A DNA stretch of 64,000 nucleotides from Sphingomonas sp. LaA6.9 (GTDB taxonomy: Bacteria; Pseudomonadota; Alphaproteobacteria; Sphingomonadales; Sphingomonadaceae): the NCBI RefSeq assembly GCF_022601895.1, contig NZ_JAKVIO010000002.1:156606-220605 (forward strand). Direction: 5' to 3'. The notes beneath the pieces are model-generated. The model saw only the letters and a program-made list of their open reading frames with translations. It was not told the origin of the DNA and did not search any database. The number at the start of each line of letters is the position of its first letter. The stretch's first letter is position 1. Of the stretch, positions 44,944 through 53,653 are shown piece after piece. Made by a program: the position numbers and the translations under genes.

Positions 44944-45909
44944 ATGAAGAGGTTCACACAGGGCGTGATGCTCGCGACACTCGTCGCGCTGGGGAGCATG
45001 ACCGCCATCCCCGCCGCCGTCGCGCGCACCGAGGCGACGCAGGACAAGTTCGAGGCCGACCGCAAGGCGATCCTCGGCATGGCGGGCACGTTCCACGTCA
45101 ATTTCGACTTCCGCGAGACCGTGCCCTGGCGCGCCGAATATACGCCGATCGACCCCAAGGTCTCGGGCGGGTTCGAGGTCGTGCGCGTGATCGAGGATAC
45201 CGGCCGCGTGATCAGGCTGCAGCACATCCTCGTCATCAGCCATGACGGCGAGGTGTTTCTCGTCAAGCACTGGCGCCAGGACTGGACCTATGAGCCTGAG
45301 ACGGTACTCGAATATCGCGGCAAGGGGCATTGGGCACTCAAGCCCGTGCCCGAGGCGGAGCGCCGGGGCCTGTGGTCGCAAACGGTGTGGCAGACCGACG
45401 ATTCACCGCGCTATGGCGGGGTGGGGCGCTGGACGCTCGACTATGGCGCGCCGCGCTGGACCAGTGCGGAGAGCTGGCGACCACTCGCGCGCCGCGACGC
45501 CGTCCGCAAGCCCGTCTATGACCGCTATCTGGGCGTCAATCGCCACGCACTGACGCCCGAGGGCTGGGTGCACACGCAGGACAACATGAAGTTGGCCTCT
45601 GCCGACGGCAAATTGTCCGCGGTGGTGCAGGAGACGGTGATCAACAGTTACGACACCGATACCGGCTTCCAGATCGCCAAAGCCGACGAATATTGGGCGA
45701 AGACCAAAGGCTATTGGGCCGCGGTCCGCAGCGCCTGGGATGAAGCGATTGCCAGGGGCAATGGCGTCACCGTCACAGAGGAGCCCGAAAACGGCTCGGT
45801 GACCGGCCCGAAGCTGATGGGGCTGGCCGACGATCTGGCCAAGGGCAAGAAGCGCGAGGCCGCCGCGATCGCCGAGGCACGCGCGGTCATCGCCGCCAAT
45901 ACGAAGTAG
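44944..45909 (+). CDS. DUF6607 family exported protein
   Basis: A 321-residue exported protein. It has a signal peptide (LATLVALGSMTAIPAAVA, about 10-27) and the family blocks MAGTFHVNFDFRETVPW near 49, LVKHWRQDWTYEPETVLEY near 100, SPRYGGVGRWTLDYG near 157 and GWVHTQDNMKL near 208. No function is proven, but the gene is next to TonB receptor genes in related genomes, so a role with haem or iron uptake is a fair guess. AGGGG lies before the ATG. It is 32 bases after the receptor stop. Confidence 0.82.
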   Translation: MKRFTQGVMLATLVALGSMTAIPAAVARTEATQDKFEADRKAILGMAGTFHVNFDFRETVPWRAEYTPIDPKVSGGFEVVRVIEDTGRVIRLQHILVISHDGEVFLVKHWRQDWTYEPETVLEYRGKGHWALKPVPEAERRGLWSQTVWQTDDSPRYGGVGRWTLDYGAPRWTSAESWRPLARRDAVRKPVYDRYLGVNRHALTPEGWVHTQDNMKLASADGKLSAVVQETVINSYDTDTGFQIAKADEYWAKTKGYWAAVRSAWDEAIARGNGVTVTEEPENGSVTGPKLMGLADDLAKGKKREAAAIAEARAVIAANTK

Positions 45910-46011
45910 AAGGCTCAGCCCGCACCGTCATGCCCGTTTTACCGCGGGCATGGCGATGTTCTGGGAAGCACAAACCAGCCATCCGGCTCGCTGGCCTGCC
46001 AGGAATTGGGC

Positions 46012-46266
46012 TTATTCGGGCTTCGCCACGCACGTCTTGTCGCGAAACAGCGCCCATTCCTCGCACTGCCGCCCGTCAGGCAGATGGCAGATGCCCGTTT
46101 GACCGCCATCCGGCCCCGTGACGATCTCGACTTTGCCCCCGAGATCCGTGCAATGGACCGCCGCGGGATTGGGCATGCCAACCGATCCGGGTTCGGGTGC
46201 GGACGGCTGGGCCGCGCAGGCCGCGAGCAGGCTGGTGAGGGCCAGTATCCTGATCGCATCGCGCAT
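46012..46266 (-). CDS. DUF333 small lipoprotein
   Basis: An 84-residue lipoprotein with lipobox LAAC (Cys17) after RILALTSLLAAC. The DUF333 core holds NPAAVHCTDLGGKVEIV and CHLPDGRQCEEWALFRDKTC, with several conserved cysteines. Members were once labelled haemolysin but have no proven activity. The ATG at 46264-46266 follows GAGGGG by six bases; an ATG two codons upstream is possible. Confidence 0.78.
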   Translation of the reverse strand: MRDAIRILALTSLLAACAAQPSAPEPGSVGMPNPAAVHCTDLGGKVEIVTGPDGGQTGICHLPDGRQCEEWALFRDKTCVAKPE

Positions 46267-46556
46267 GGTCATCCCCTCGATCGCGGCCACCACCGCAAGA
46301 GCACTGCCGCAAGCTATGCGTGAAAGGGGCGAATGTCGACTTCAGGGTGAAGCAGAAGATCTGCTTTGGCGTGGATTCCGGACCAGCGGCTCTTATCCGC
46401 GACAAGCGAAAAGCTCATATCCGTTCATTACTTTCACGCCGTGTCGTGAAGCGACGACTTTCCTGCCATCCAACTGGCAACCGCGATGAGAGGGAAGCGG
46501 ACGGTTACGACCTGCCCAATATTGCGGACTTATGCCTTTGCCGCCATACCATCCTG

Positions 46557-46886
46557 ATGGTTGGACCGGTTCGCGCTTTTGTCAGGTTACTTGATCGTTG
46601 GTCGAAGCAGCAGGAAACCGCGCTGCTTCAGATGATGAAGCGGAAAACAGCCGGGCAGCGAATTGCCGGCTTCTCAAAGTCGGAGCGCGCAGACGCGAAG
46701 TTCTTGCTTTTGGCTCTTGCCCCGTTCTCGGTTGTTGCAATTTCCGATCAACTCGGCTTGTCGCGTAGCACCCTATGGCATGCGTGGTTTTGGCTCAGTG
46801 CGATTTGGGCTGTATGCATCGTAACTGTTTGCTTCGCCGCTTATTGGCGAGCAATGCGCCGAGCATCGCGCAAGGATGAGGCGTAG
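46557..46886 (+). CDS. Hypothetical membrane protein
   Basis: A 109-residue protein, unrecognised. It has two hydrophobic segments, FLLLALAPFSVVAISDQL near 50 and WFWLSAIWAVCIVTVCFAAYW near 78-98, with a basic N-terminal part and a basic tail. The reading frame stays open 237 bases upstream, but that part has poor codon bias. Local base use is less GC-rich than in the flanking genes, which hints at recent gain. No function should be assumed. Confidence 0.5.
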   Translation: MVGPVRAFVRLLDRWSKQQETALLQMMKRKTAGQRIAGFSKSERADAKFLLLALAPFSVVAISDQLGLSRSTLWHAWFWLSAIWAVCIVTVCFAAYWRAMRRASRKDEA

Positions 46887-47307
46887 GTGGCGGCTTCGAA
46901 AGGCAGCCTGCACACCTTCACGCCCTAATACCGGACTGTCCGGACACCACGACTTTTCGGTCATCGGCGGCGGCGATGACGAACACCAAGCCGGACTGGC
47001 CGGAAACGCCGGCTTCTCTGCCCCTCCCTTGCAGAGAGGGGAGCACGCTGTGCTTGATGACTGCTTCCCCCGACATCTCGGACGCTATCGCCCTCGAAAC
47101 CGGATGATTGCGGCCTTTCCCAAAAGCTGCCGCCCCTTGCCTCTTCATCCGGGCGACCGTCAGCGACCAGCGTGGATCGTTGGGGCGATGAGCATTTGTA
47201 TCCGGGGCGGACTCGTGGCCGATGCGCGGCGATATTGTTATACGCCGGGTCGGCTTTCAGCCGATTGTGAACCGTGAATATGCCGGCGGCGCGCCAAAGG
47301 AGAGAAC
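46887..47307. other. Gene-free stretch with repeat, 5' of P450 operon
   Basis: About 420 bases without a supported gene. It holds a TCCGGACACCACG segment at 46939-46951 and the palindromic repeat listed at 47004-47050. The second half leads into the P450 gene; GGAGAG directly precedes its ATG. No confident promoter was picked by eye. Confidence 0.5.
47004..47050. repeat. Palindromic intergenic repeat, left copy
   Basis: Starts AAACGCCGGCTTCT, then CCCCTCCCTTGCAGAGAGGGG, and ends GAGCACGCTG. The same head and tail flank the right copy at 48873-49026, where they are separated by a longer arm. It appears to be a shorter version of that element. Confidence 0.6.
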
Positions 47308-48624
47308 ATGAACGACACGCCCAACGAGTTTGAAGCGCATGATTTCTTCCGCAGCGACCGGTTCATCAACGATCCGTACGCCTATTTCGATTACCTGAGA
47401 GACCAGTCTCCGGTCGTTCGTGAGCCGCATCAGGGCATCGTCATGGTAACGGGCTACAACGAAGCGCTCGAGGTTTATAACGATCCCGCGCGCTTTTCCT
47501 CCTGCATGTCGACGACGGGACCGTTCGCGGGCTGCCCCATTCCGCTGGCGGGACGCGAAAACGACGATATTTCCGAGCTGATTGAAGAATATCGCGACCA
47601 GACGCCGTTCAGCGATCAGCTCCCGACCATGGATCCGCCGGAGCACACCGCCCACCGGGCGTTGCTGATGTCGCTCATCACCCCGAAGCGCCTCAAGGAA
47701 AATGAGGACTTCATGTGGAAGCTGGCCGACGAACAGATCGACACCTTCCTTTCGCGTGGCGCGTGCGAGTTCATGGACGCCTTCGCCCAGCCCTTCGCCG
47801 TACTCGTCGTATCCGACCTGCTGGGCGTGCCGCCCGAGGATCGGGTAGAGTTCCGCAAGCACCTCATACGCGTGGAGCAGGAGAGTGGCGGAGCCGTGGT
47901 CGGCGGCACGGACGGCGAAGTCACGCACGGGCCGCTGGTCTTTCTCTACGATAAATTCTCGGCCTATATCGAAGACCGCAGGCGCAATCCGAGAGAGGAC
48001 GTCCTTACCGGACTCGCCAAAGCCACCTTCCCCGGCGGCGGGGTGCCGGAGCCGATCGAGGTCGCCCGGGTTGCCGCCAACCTGTTCTCCGCCGGACAGG
48101 AAACCACGGTGCGACTGCTGAGCTACGCCTTCAAGGTGATCGGCGAGCGCCCCGACATTCAGCAACGCCTTCGCGCGGATCGCAGCCTCATCCCCAATTT
48201 CGTCGAGGAATGCCTGCGGATCGAGGGACCGGTGAAGGGCGACTTCCGACTGGCGAAAAAGCCGACGAGCCTGGGTGGCGTCGATATTCCGGCGGGCACG
48301 TTCCTCTATATCTCCAACAGCGCCGCCAACCGGGATTCGCGCAAGTTCGAAAACCCCGGCGAGTTCGAGCTGGACCGGAAGAACGCGCGGCTGCATGTCG
48401 CATTCGGCGCGGGCCGCCATGCCTGTCCCGGCGCGCCGCTTGCGCGCGCCGAGACGGTCGTCGCGCTCAACCGCATGTTCGACCGGACCAGCGACATTCG
48501 CATCGACGAGAAGGTCCACGGGCCGGCTGGCGCGCGACGCTACAGCTATCTGCCGACCTTCATCCTGCGCGGATTGACGCACATCGCCATCGAGTTCGAC
48601 CCGGTGGAGGCTGTCGCAAGATGA
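47308..48624 (+). CDS. Cytochrome P450
   Basis: A 438-residue bacterial class I P450 monooxygenase. The I-helix oxygen-binding motif is AGQETT near 262, the K-helix ExxR is EECLR near 300, and the haem-ligand loop is FGAGRHACPG with Cys373. Substrate is unknown. Electrons likely come from the ferredoxin encoded directly downstream (ATGA overlap); a ferredoxin reductase is not in the window. GGAGAG precedes the ATG. The operon is flanked by intergenic repeats. Confidence 0.92.
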   Translation: MNDTPNEFEAHDFFRSDRFINDPYAYFDYLRDQSPVVREPHQGIVMVTGYNEALEVYNDPARFSSCMSTTGPFAGCPIPLAGRENDDISELIEEYRDQTPFSDQLPTMDPPEHTAHRALLMSLITPKRLKENEDFMWKLADEQIDTFLSRGACEFMDAFAQPFAVLVVSDLLGVPPEDRVEFRKHLIRVEQESGGAVVGGTDGEVTHGPLVFLYDKFSAYIEDRRRNPREDVLTGLAKATFPGGGVPEPIEVARVAANLFSAGQETTVRLLSYAFKVIGERPDIQQRLRADRSLIPNFVEECLRIEGPVKGDFRLAKKPTSLGGVDIPAGTFLYISNSAANRDSRKFENPGEFELDRKNARLHVAFGAGRHACPGAPLARAETVVALNRMFDRTSDIRIDEKVHGPAGARRYSYLPTFILRGLTHIAIEFDPVEAVAR

Positions 48625-48824
48625 AAGTCCGCGTCGACACGGACCTGTGCGCCGGTTTCGGGATCTGCGTGGGGATCTGCCCCGAGGTGTTCGAACTGCA
48701 CGACGACGGCTACGCCACCGTGCTGGTCAGCGAGGTGCCGCCGGAACTCGAGGAGCTGGTGCGCCGGGCGGCCGACCAGTGCCCGACGCAAGCGATTTCC
48801 CTCATTGACGACTCGTCCGCCTGA
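48621..48824 (+). CDS. Ferredoxin, 3Fe-4S P450-partner type
   Basis: A 67-residue ferredoxin. Cys10, Cys16 and Cys54 (in QCPTQAI) form the expected [3Fe-4S] ligand set: position 13, which is Cys in 4Fe-4S ferredoxins, is Phe here. An extra Cys20 sits in GICPEVFEL. It should pass electrons from a reductase to the P450 encoded just upstream. The ATG overlaps the P450 stop as ATGA, so both are likely made in similar amounts. Confidence 0.88.
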   Translation: MKVRVDTDLCAGFGICVGICPEVFELHDDGYATVLVSEVPPELEELVRRAADQCPTQAISLIDDSSA

Positions 48825-48872
48825 CAGAAATCGGCGAGGACGGGCCTTTGTTTCTGAAACCTGCCGGTCGGC

Positions 48873-49026
48873 AAACGCCGGCTTCTTTGCCCCTCCCTGC
48901 AAGGGAGGGGTTAGGGGTGGGTATCGCCGTTAGGCGATCAAAACACGGGCTTTAGAGGGGCTCGCTCCGCTCGCTACCCACCCCCAGCCCCTCCCTTGCA
49001 GGGAGGGGAGCACGTTGCGCTCGACC
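48873..49026. repeat. Palindromic intergenic repeat, right copy
   Basis: A long inverted repeat: the left arm (about 48889-48922) holds CCCCTCCCTGCAAGGGAGGGG followed by GGGGTGGGTA, and the right arm (48975-49010) is its near-complement with TACCCACCCC then CCCCTCCCTTGCAGGGAGGGG. Head and tail match the shorter copy left of the P450 gene. This is the kind of small palindromic repeat common between sphingomonad genes. Confidence 0.65.
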
Positions 49027-49099
49027 TCCGCTCGCCAAGACTTTCCGGACATCACGGAGCAATATTCCGCCGATAGAAGCGGTGGATCCGGCGTCGCGA

Positions 49100-49630
49100 T
49101 CAGGCAGGAACGTAGGTCAACCTGATCACGTCCTCGTCCATTCGATCGCTGGCCACGAGGCGGAGCCGCGGCCGCGGGGCGGCGAAGAATGGCTTGCCGT
49201 GGCCCAGCACGACCGGGTGGAGGTAAATTCGATACGCATCGATAAGGCCAAGGTCGGTCAGGCTTCGTGCCAGGTCCGGTCCGCCGACTTCAAACTCCCC
49301 GTCGAGTTCAGCCTTCAGCCCGCGTATCACCGCCTCGAAGTCATCTCCGACGAGGGTGGCGTTGGGACCGACTGACTTCAGCGAGCGCGACACGACCCAT
49401 TTCGGCTGGTTCCGCCACGCCTCCGCGAAGTCGCGTTCGTCGGCACCCCACTCGGGATGATCATCGTCCCAATAGCGCATGACCTCGTACAAGCTGCGAC
49501 CGTACACGCTGCCCGCCTGCTCGCGCGCCTGCTCGATGAAATGACGGAAGAGCGCGGGGCCTGGCGCAAACGCCATGTGATCGACATAGCCGTCCAGCGA
49601 CTGGTTCATTCCAAAGACGAGCTTCGCCAT
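49100..49630 (-). CDS. Dihydrofolate reductase family (RibD C-terminal-like) protein
   Basis: A 176-residue protein of the RibD-C/DHFR-like fold. It starts MAKLVFGMNQSLDGYVDH, and GSVYGRSLYEVMRYW near 41, VVSRSLKSVGPNATLV near 82, EVGGPDLARSLTDLGLID near 117 and HPVVLGHGKPFF near 143 follow the family order. NADPH-dependent reduction is expected; the substrate is not known. The ATG at 49628-49630 is chosen as the family start. Confidence 0.83.
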   Translation of the reverse strand: MAKLVFGMNQSLDGYVDHMAFAPGPALFRHFIEQAREQAGSVYGRSLYEVMRYWDDDHPEWGADERDFAEAWRNQPKWVVSRSLKSVGPNATLVGDDFEAVIRGLKAELDGEFEVGGPDLARSLTDLGLIDAYRIYLHPVVLGHGKPFFAAPRPRLRLVASDRMDEDVIRLTYVPA

Positions 49631-49737
49631 GCTGCAAGGCCTCCACCCCGGGGGGGCTTCAGCATAGCTTGAGCCGATGTGGCACGCCACTTTGTCGGAG
49701 TGGTCCCTGCTCCGTCGCTTGCAGGGAGCGTCCCGGA

Positions 49738-50052
49738 TCAGAGCGTCGGCATCTCCGCCGCCTCGACGATCGCGCTCATCGGCAGGTCGCCGTAGAGATG
49801 CGGAAACAATTGTCCGCCGCGCGAGAGTTCCCATTTCACGGCATCGCCAAGCCGGGTCAGGTCGACTTTCGCAAGGACCAGGCCGGACTGTCCTGCGAAA
49901 TGCCTTGCCGCCGTCTCGGCGACCTGTTCGGCCGTCGACATGTGGATATAGCCGTCCGCCAGATCCACGGGCGCGCCCCTGAACACGTCTGCGGCCTGGA
50001 ACTCGGTCCATTGATCCTCGGTCAGGATCTTGTAGGCGAAGTCGCTCATCAT
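49738..50052 (-). CDS. DUF952 family protein
   Basis: A 104-residue cytosolic protein of the DUF952 family. It shows FAYKILTEDQWTEFQ at the start, DLADGYIHMSTAEQVAETAA near 30-50 and FPHLYGDLPMSAIV near 83. DUF952 proteins have a fold related to ADP-ribosyltransferases; no activity is proven here. Two ATGs in a row open the frame, and either could be used. It lies between gyrA and the DHFR-like gene on the same strand. Confidence 0.83.
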   Translation of the reverse strand: MMSDFAYKILTEDQWTEFQAADVFRGAPVDLADGYIHMSTAEQVAETAARHFAGQSGLVLAKVDLTRLGDAVKWELSRGGQLFPHLYGDLPMSAIVEAAEMPTL

Positions 50053-50058
50053 AATTCG

Positions 50059-50170
50059 CCGCTCAGCCTGAGGAGAGGCTGAGCCCGGCGAAGCCTCGTC
50101 TCGAAGGCACGTCGCGTTGTCCTTCGAGACACCGCTTCGGCTTCGCTCAGCGGTTCCTCAGGATGAGCGG
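50059..50170. repeat. Imperfect inverted repeat downstream of gyrA
   Basis: Outer arms at 50059-50073 and 50156-50170 (14 of 15 complementary, CCGCTCA/TGAGCGG type) and inner arms at 50089-50107 and 50121-50140 (CTCGAAGG / CCTTCGAG). A common sphingomonad intergenic repeat type. It falls just after the gyrA stop and before DUF952, where it could fold in the transcript and end or stabilise the gyrA message. Confidence 0.6.
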
Positions 50171-50181
50171 ATCCAGTGAGT

Positions 50182-52902
50182 TCATGCTTCACTGGCAGGT
50201 GCTTCGCCGAGCTCTGCGTCGACACCGTCCTCCGCCACGTCCTCCTCACCGCTGTCAGCGATCTTCGCGGCCGAGACGACATGCTCGTTGTCGGCGACGT
50301 TGAACAGGCGCACGCCCGCGCTGTTGCGCCCGATGACCCTGAGCGAATCCAGACCCATGCGGATCAGCTTGGCCTGATCGGTGACGAGCATCAGCTGGTC
50401 GCTGCGCTCGGCGGGGAAGCTCGCGACGACGAGGCCGTTGCGTGCGATATTGTCGATATTGGTGATGCCCTGACCACCGCGGCCCGTGCGGCGATACTCA
50501 TAGGCCGACGACAGCTTGCCATAGCCGTTGGTGCAGACCGTGAGGATGAACTGCTCGCGCTCTGCCAGCTCGGCGAAGCGTTCGGCCGCCATCTGGGGAG
50601 CACCTTCCTTTTCGGCCTTCCAGGGTGCGAAGCGCAGATAATCCTCGCGCTCCTCCTGATCCTTCACGCCCGCGCGGTGCAGGATCGAGAGCGAGATCAC
50701 CTCATCGCCCGCACCAAGCCTGATGCCGCGCACACCCGTCGAGTTGCGGCTCTGGAATTCGCGCACATCGTCGCCGGGGAAGCGGATCGCCTTGCCCTGT
50801 CGCGTCGCGAGGAGGACGTCGTCATTCTCCTCGAGCAGCGCGACGCCTATCAGGCGGTCATCCTCGTCTTCGCCCTCGAACTTCATGGCGATCTTGCCGT
50901 TCGAGGGGATGTTGGTGAACGCGTCCATCGAGTTGCGGCGCACCGAACCCTTGGCGGTCGCGAACATGACGTGGAGCTTGCCCCATTCGTCCTCGTCCTC
51001 GGGCAGCGGGAGCACGGTCGAGATCGTCTCACCCTCGGCGAGCGGCAACAGGTTGATGAGCGGACGCCCGCGCGTCGCGGGCCCGCCTTCGGGCAGGCGC
51101 CACACCTTCATGCGGTAGACCTTGCCGTGCGTCGAGAAGAACAGCACCGGCGTGTGCGTGCTGGTGACGAACAGGTTGGTGACGACGTCCTCTTCCTTGG
51201 TCGCCATGCCTGCGCGGCCCTTGCCGCCACGCGCCTGAGCGCGGAACGTATCGAGCGTGGTGCGCTTGATATAGCCCTGCATGGTCACGGTGACGACCAT
51301 CTCCTCGCGCTCGATCAGGTCCTCGTCGTCGATGCCGTCGGCAGCGGGGGCGATGATGGTCTTGCGCGGGGTCGCGAATTCGTCGCGCACCGCCTCGAGC
51401 TCCTCGCGCATCACCGCATAGAGCTTCACGCGGTCGGCGAGGATCGCGAGCAGTTCGGCGATGCTCGAGGCGAGCGTCTGGAGTTCGCCGCCGATCTCGT
51501 CGCGGCCGAGTGCGGTCAGGCGGTGGAGGCGCAGGTCGAGAATCGCGCGGACCTGCAGGTCGGAGAGCTGATAGGTATCGCCCTCGACCTCATGCTCGAC
51601 GGCCTCGACGAGCTTGATATAGGGCGCGATCTCGGCGACGGGCCACTCGCGCGCGAGCAGCGCGGCGCGCGCCTCGGCAGGGCTCGACGATCCGCGGATG
51701 ATGCGGACGACTTCATCGAGATTGGTGACCGCGATGACGAGGCCGAGCAAGATATGCGCGCGCTCGCGTGCCTTTTTCAGCTCGAACTTCGAACGGCGAG
51801 TGATCACCTCCTCGCGGAACTTCACGAAGGATTCGATGATGTCCCTCAGCGCCAGCGTCTCGGGGCGGCCGCCGCGGATCGCGAGCATGTTCGCGGGAAA
51901 GCTCGACTGCGCAGGCGTGTGGCGCCAGAGCTGGTTGAGCACGACCTCGGGGGTCGCGTCGCGCTTCAGGTCGATGACGATGCGCACGCCCAGACGGTTC
52001 GATTCGTCGCGGATGTCGCTGATGCCCTCGATCCGCTTGTCCTTGGCGGCCTCGGCGATCTTTTCGACGAGCCCGGACTTGCCGGTCTGATAGGGGATCT
52101 CGGTCAGCACGATCGAGCGACGATCGCCGCGGCCTTCCTCGACATCATATTTGGAGCGCACGATGATCGAGCCACGGCCGGTATGATAGGCGCTGCGCGC
52201 ACCCGCCTGGCCGAGGATCGTGGCGCCCGTCGGGAAGTCGGGGCCGGGGATGATCCCGATCAGTTCCTCGGTCGTGATCGCCGGATTTTCCATCATCGCA
52301 AGGCAGCCCGCGATGACTTCGCCGAGATTGTGCGGCGGAATGTTGGTCGCCATGCCGACCGCGATGCCGCCCGCGCCATTGACGAGCAGGTTGGGGAAGC
52401 GCGCGGGGAGCACCTGCGGCTCGCTTTCCGACGCGTCATAGTTGGGCGTGAAGTCGACGGTGTCCTTGTCGAGATCGTCGAGCAGGCTGTTGGCGACCTT
52501 GGCGAGACGCGCCTCGGTGTAACGCATCGCGGCGGGCTCGTCGGGGTCCATCGAGCCGAAATTGCCTTGGCCGTCCATGAGCATGACGCGCATCGACCAG
52601 TCCTGCGCGAGACGCGCCAGAGCCATGTAGATCGCGCTGTCGCCGTGCGGGTGATATTTACCCATGACGTCGCCGACGATGCGGCTGCACTTGCGATAGG
52701 GCCGCCCCGCGACATAGCCCGCCTCGTGGCACGCATAGAGGATGCGGCGATGCACGGGCTTGAGGCCATCGCGCACGTCGGGAAGCGCGCGGCTGACGAT
52801 CACCGACATGGCGTAGTCGAGATAGCTCGACTTCATCTCATCGACGATGTTGATGGGCGTAATGTCCGAAGGATCGGCGAGCAGTGTCTCGTCGGTGCTC
52901 AA
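50182..52902 (-). CDS. gyrA: DNA gyrase subunit A
   Basis: Topoisomerase subunit of 906 residues that cleaves and rejoins DNA to add negative supercoils. The quinolone-determining region is [22 protein letters not shown] near 92-113, with Ser and Ile at the usual resistance positions (HGDSAIYM). The active-site Tyr is in [10 protein letters not shown] near 132. The C-terminal beta-pinwheel contains the GyrA-box region [11 protein letters not shown] near 555. The start is TTG at 52900-52902; an ATG 22 codons later would trim the N-terminus. It ends in an acidic tail. Confidence 0.97.
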   Translation of the reverse strand: MSTDETLLADPSDITPINIVDEMKSSYLDYAMSVIVSRALPDVRDGLKPVHRRILYACHEAGYVAGRPYRKCSRIVGDVMGKYHPHGDSAIYMALARLAQDWSMRVMLMDGQGNFGSMDPDEPAAMRYTEARLAKVANSLLDDLDKDTVDFTPNYDASESEPQVLPARFPNLLVNGAGGIAVGMATNIPPHNLGEVIAGCLAMMENPAITTEELIGIIPGPDFPTGATILGQAGARSAYHTGRGSIIVRSKYDVEEGRGDRRSIVLTEIPYQTGKSGLVEKIAEAAKDKRIEGISDIRDESNRLGVRIVIDLKRDATPEVVLNQLWRHTPAQSSFPANMLAIRGGRPETLALRDIIESFVKFREEVITRRSKFELKKARERAHILLGLVIAVTNLDEVVRIIRGSSSPAEARAALLAREWPVAEIAPYIKLVEAVEHEVEGDTYQLSDLQVRAILDLRLHRLTALGRDEIGGELQTLASSIAELLAILADRVKLYAVMREELEAVRDEFATPRKTIIAPAADGIDDEDLIEREEMVVTVTMQGYIKRTTLDTFRAQARGGKGRAGMATKEEDVVTNLFVTSTHTPVLFFSTHGKVYRMKVWRLPEGGPATRGRPLINLLPLAEGETISTVLPLPEDEDEWGKLHVMFATAKGSVRRNSMDAFTNIPSNGKIAMKFEGEDEDDRLIGVALLEENDDVLLATRQGKAIRFPGDDVREFQSRNSTGVRGIRLGAGDEVISLSILHRAGVKDQEEREDYLRFAPWKAEKEGAPQMAAERFAELAEREQFILTVCTNGYGKLSSAYEYRRTGRGGQGITNIDNIARNGLVVASFPAERSDQLMLVTDQAKLIRMGLDSLRVIGRNSAGVRLFNVADNEHVVSAAKIADSGEEDVAEDGVDAELGEAPASEA

Positions 52903-52971
52903 AGTGCTGCTTTCAGAAAGTGAATCCGTTGATCGACCATCTCTAGAGCATGGGCGAAATCATTTCCAGCC

Positions 52972-53007
52972 CTCGCGCACGCGCATGCGCGCGTACGCGT
53001 GCGCGAG
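52972..53007. promoter_or_regulatory. Long GC palindrome with alternating purine-pyrimidine tract upstream of gyrA
   Basis: Perfect 12-base arms CTCGCGCACGCG and CGCGTGCGCGAG around a 12-base centre. Bases 52974-53005 (32 bases) alternate purine and pyrimidine without a break. Such DNA can form Z-DNA or a cruciform when negatively supercoiled. It sits between the 3' end of the SDR gene and the gyrA start. It may alternatively act as an SDR terminator hairpin, though no T-run follows. Confidence 0.5.
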
Positions 53008-53017
53008 AACGCTGCTG

Positions 53018-53653
53018 TCAGGGCGCGATCTCGGTGCCGTCCCAGGAAAGGAACTTGCCGCTGTCGCGGATGCCCAAACCCTCGATCGCATCGAGGAGCT
53101 GCAACGCAGTACGCTCGGGGTCGGGCCCCGTTCCCGGATCGATCGCGACGATCGCCGCGCGCTGGCCGCTGCGCGTGCTCTCGATCGCCAGCGTCTTCGC
53201 CAGCATGTTGAGCGCCGCCTTGGATGCGCGATAGCCATAAGCGCCGCCGAGGCGGTTGTCGGTCAGGCTCGCGTCGCGCGCGGACAGCATCGCGAATACC
53301 GGCGTGCCGCTCTTTTCCAGCAGCGGCAGGAAATGCTTTGCAACAAGTGCGGGGCCGATCGCGTTGACGGCGAAGCCCTCCGCCATCCGGTCACGATCGA
53401 GATCGGCAACCGAGGCCTCGGCAGAAGCACGATATCCCGTGGCGACGATCACGAGCGAAGGCGCGGGCCCCGCGGCGACACGTAAGGCTGCGGCCGCGAT
53501 GCTGTGTTCGTCGAGAATATCGAGATGATCCACGCCGCTCCGGCTGCGCGCAAAACCATAGACGCGGCCATACGCGCCTTCGTCAATCAGGGCCGCCTCG
53601 GTCGCCGCGCCGATCCTGCCCGATGCGCCGATAACGACGGCCGACGCGTTCAT
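53018..53653 (-). CDS. SDR-family protein, CsgA/C-factor-like
   Basis: A 211-residue short-chain dehydrogenase-fold protein. The nucleotide motif is VIGASGRIGAA at 7-17 (GxSGxIG type), with the NAIGPALVAKHFLPLL segment near 97. The catalytic YxxxK is in YGYRASKAALNML near 140. It lacks a long substrate loop. It overlaps the upstream yaaA gene by four bases and lies upstream of gyrA. Substrate is unknown. Confidence 0.82.
   Translation of the reverse strand: MNASAVVIGASGRIGAATEAALIDEGAYGRVYGFARSRSGVDHLDILDEHSIAAAALRVAAGPAPSLVIVATGYRASAEASVADLDRDRMAEGFAVNAIGPALVAKHFLPLLEKSGTPVFAMLSARDASLTDNRLGGAYGYRASKAALNMLAKTLAIESTRSGQRAAIVAIDPGTGPDPERTALQLLDAIEGLGIRDSGKFLSWDGTEIAP

Noticed and set aside
46320..46556. 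Upstream extension of the hypothetical membrane protein frame
   Set aside because: The extra part has poor coding bias and no ribosome site; the ATG at 46557 is more reasonable.
46876..47277. Plus-strand frame of 133 codons across the repeat region
   Set aside because: It runs through the palindromic repeat and has no coding bias.
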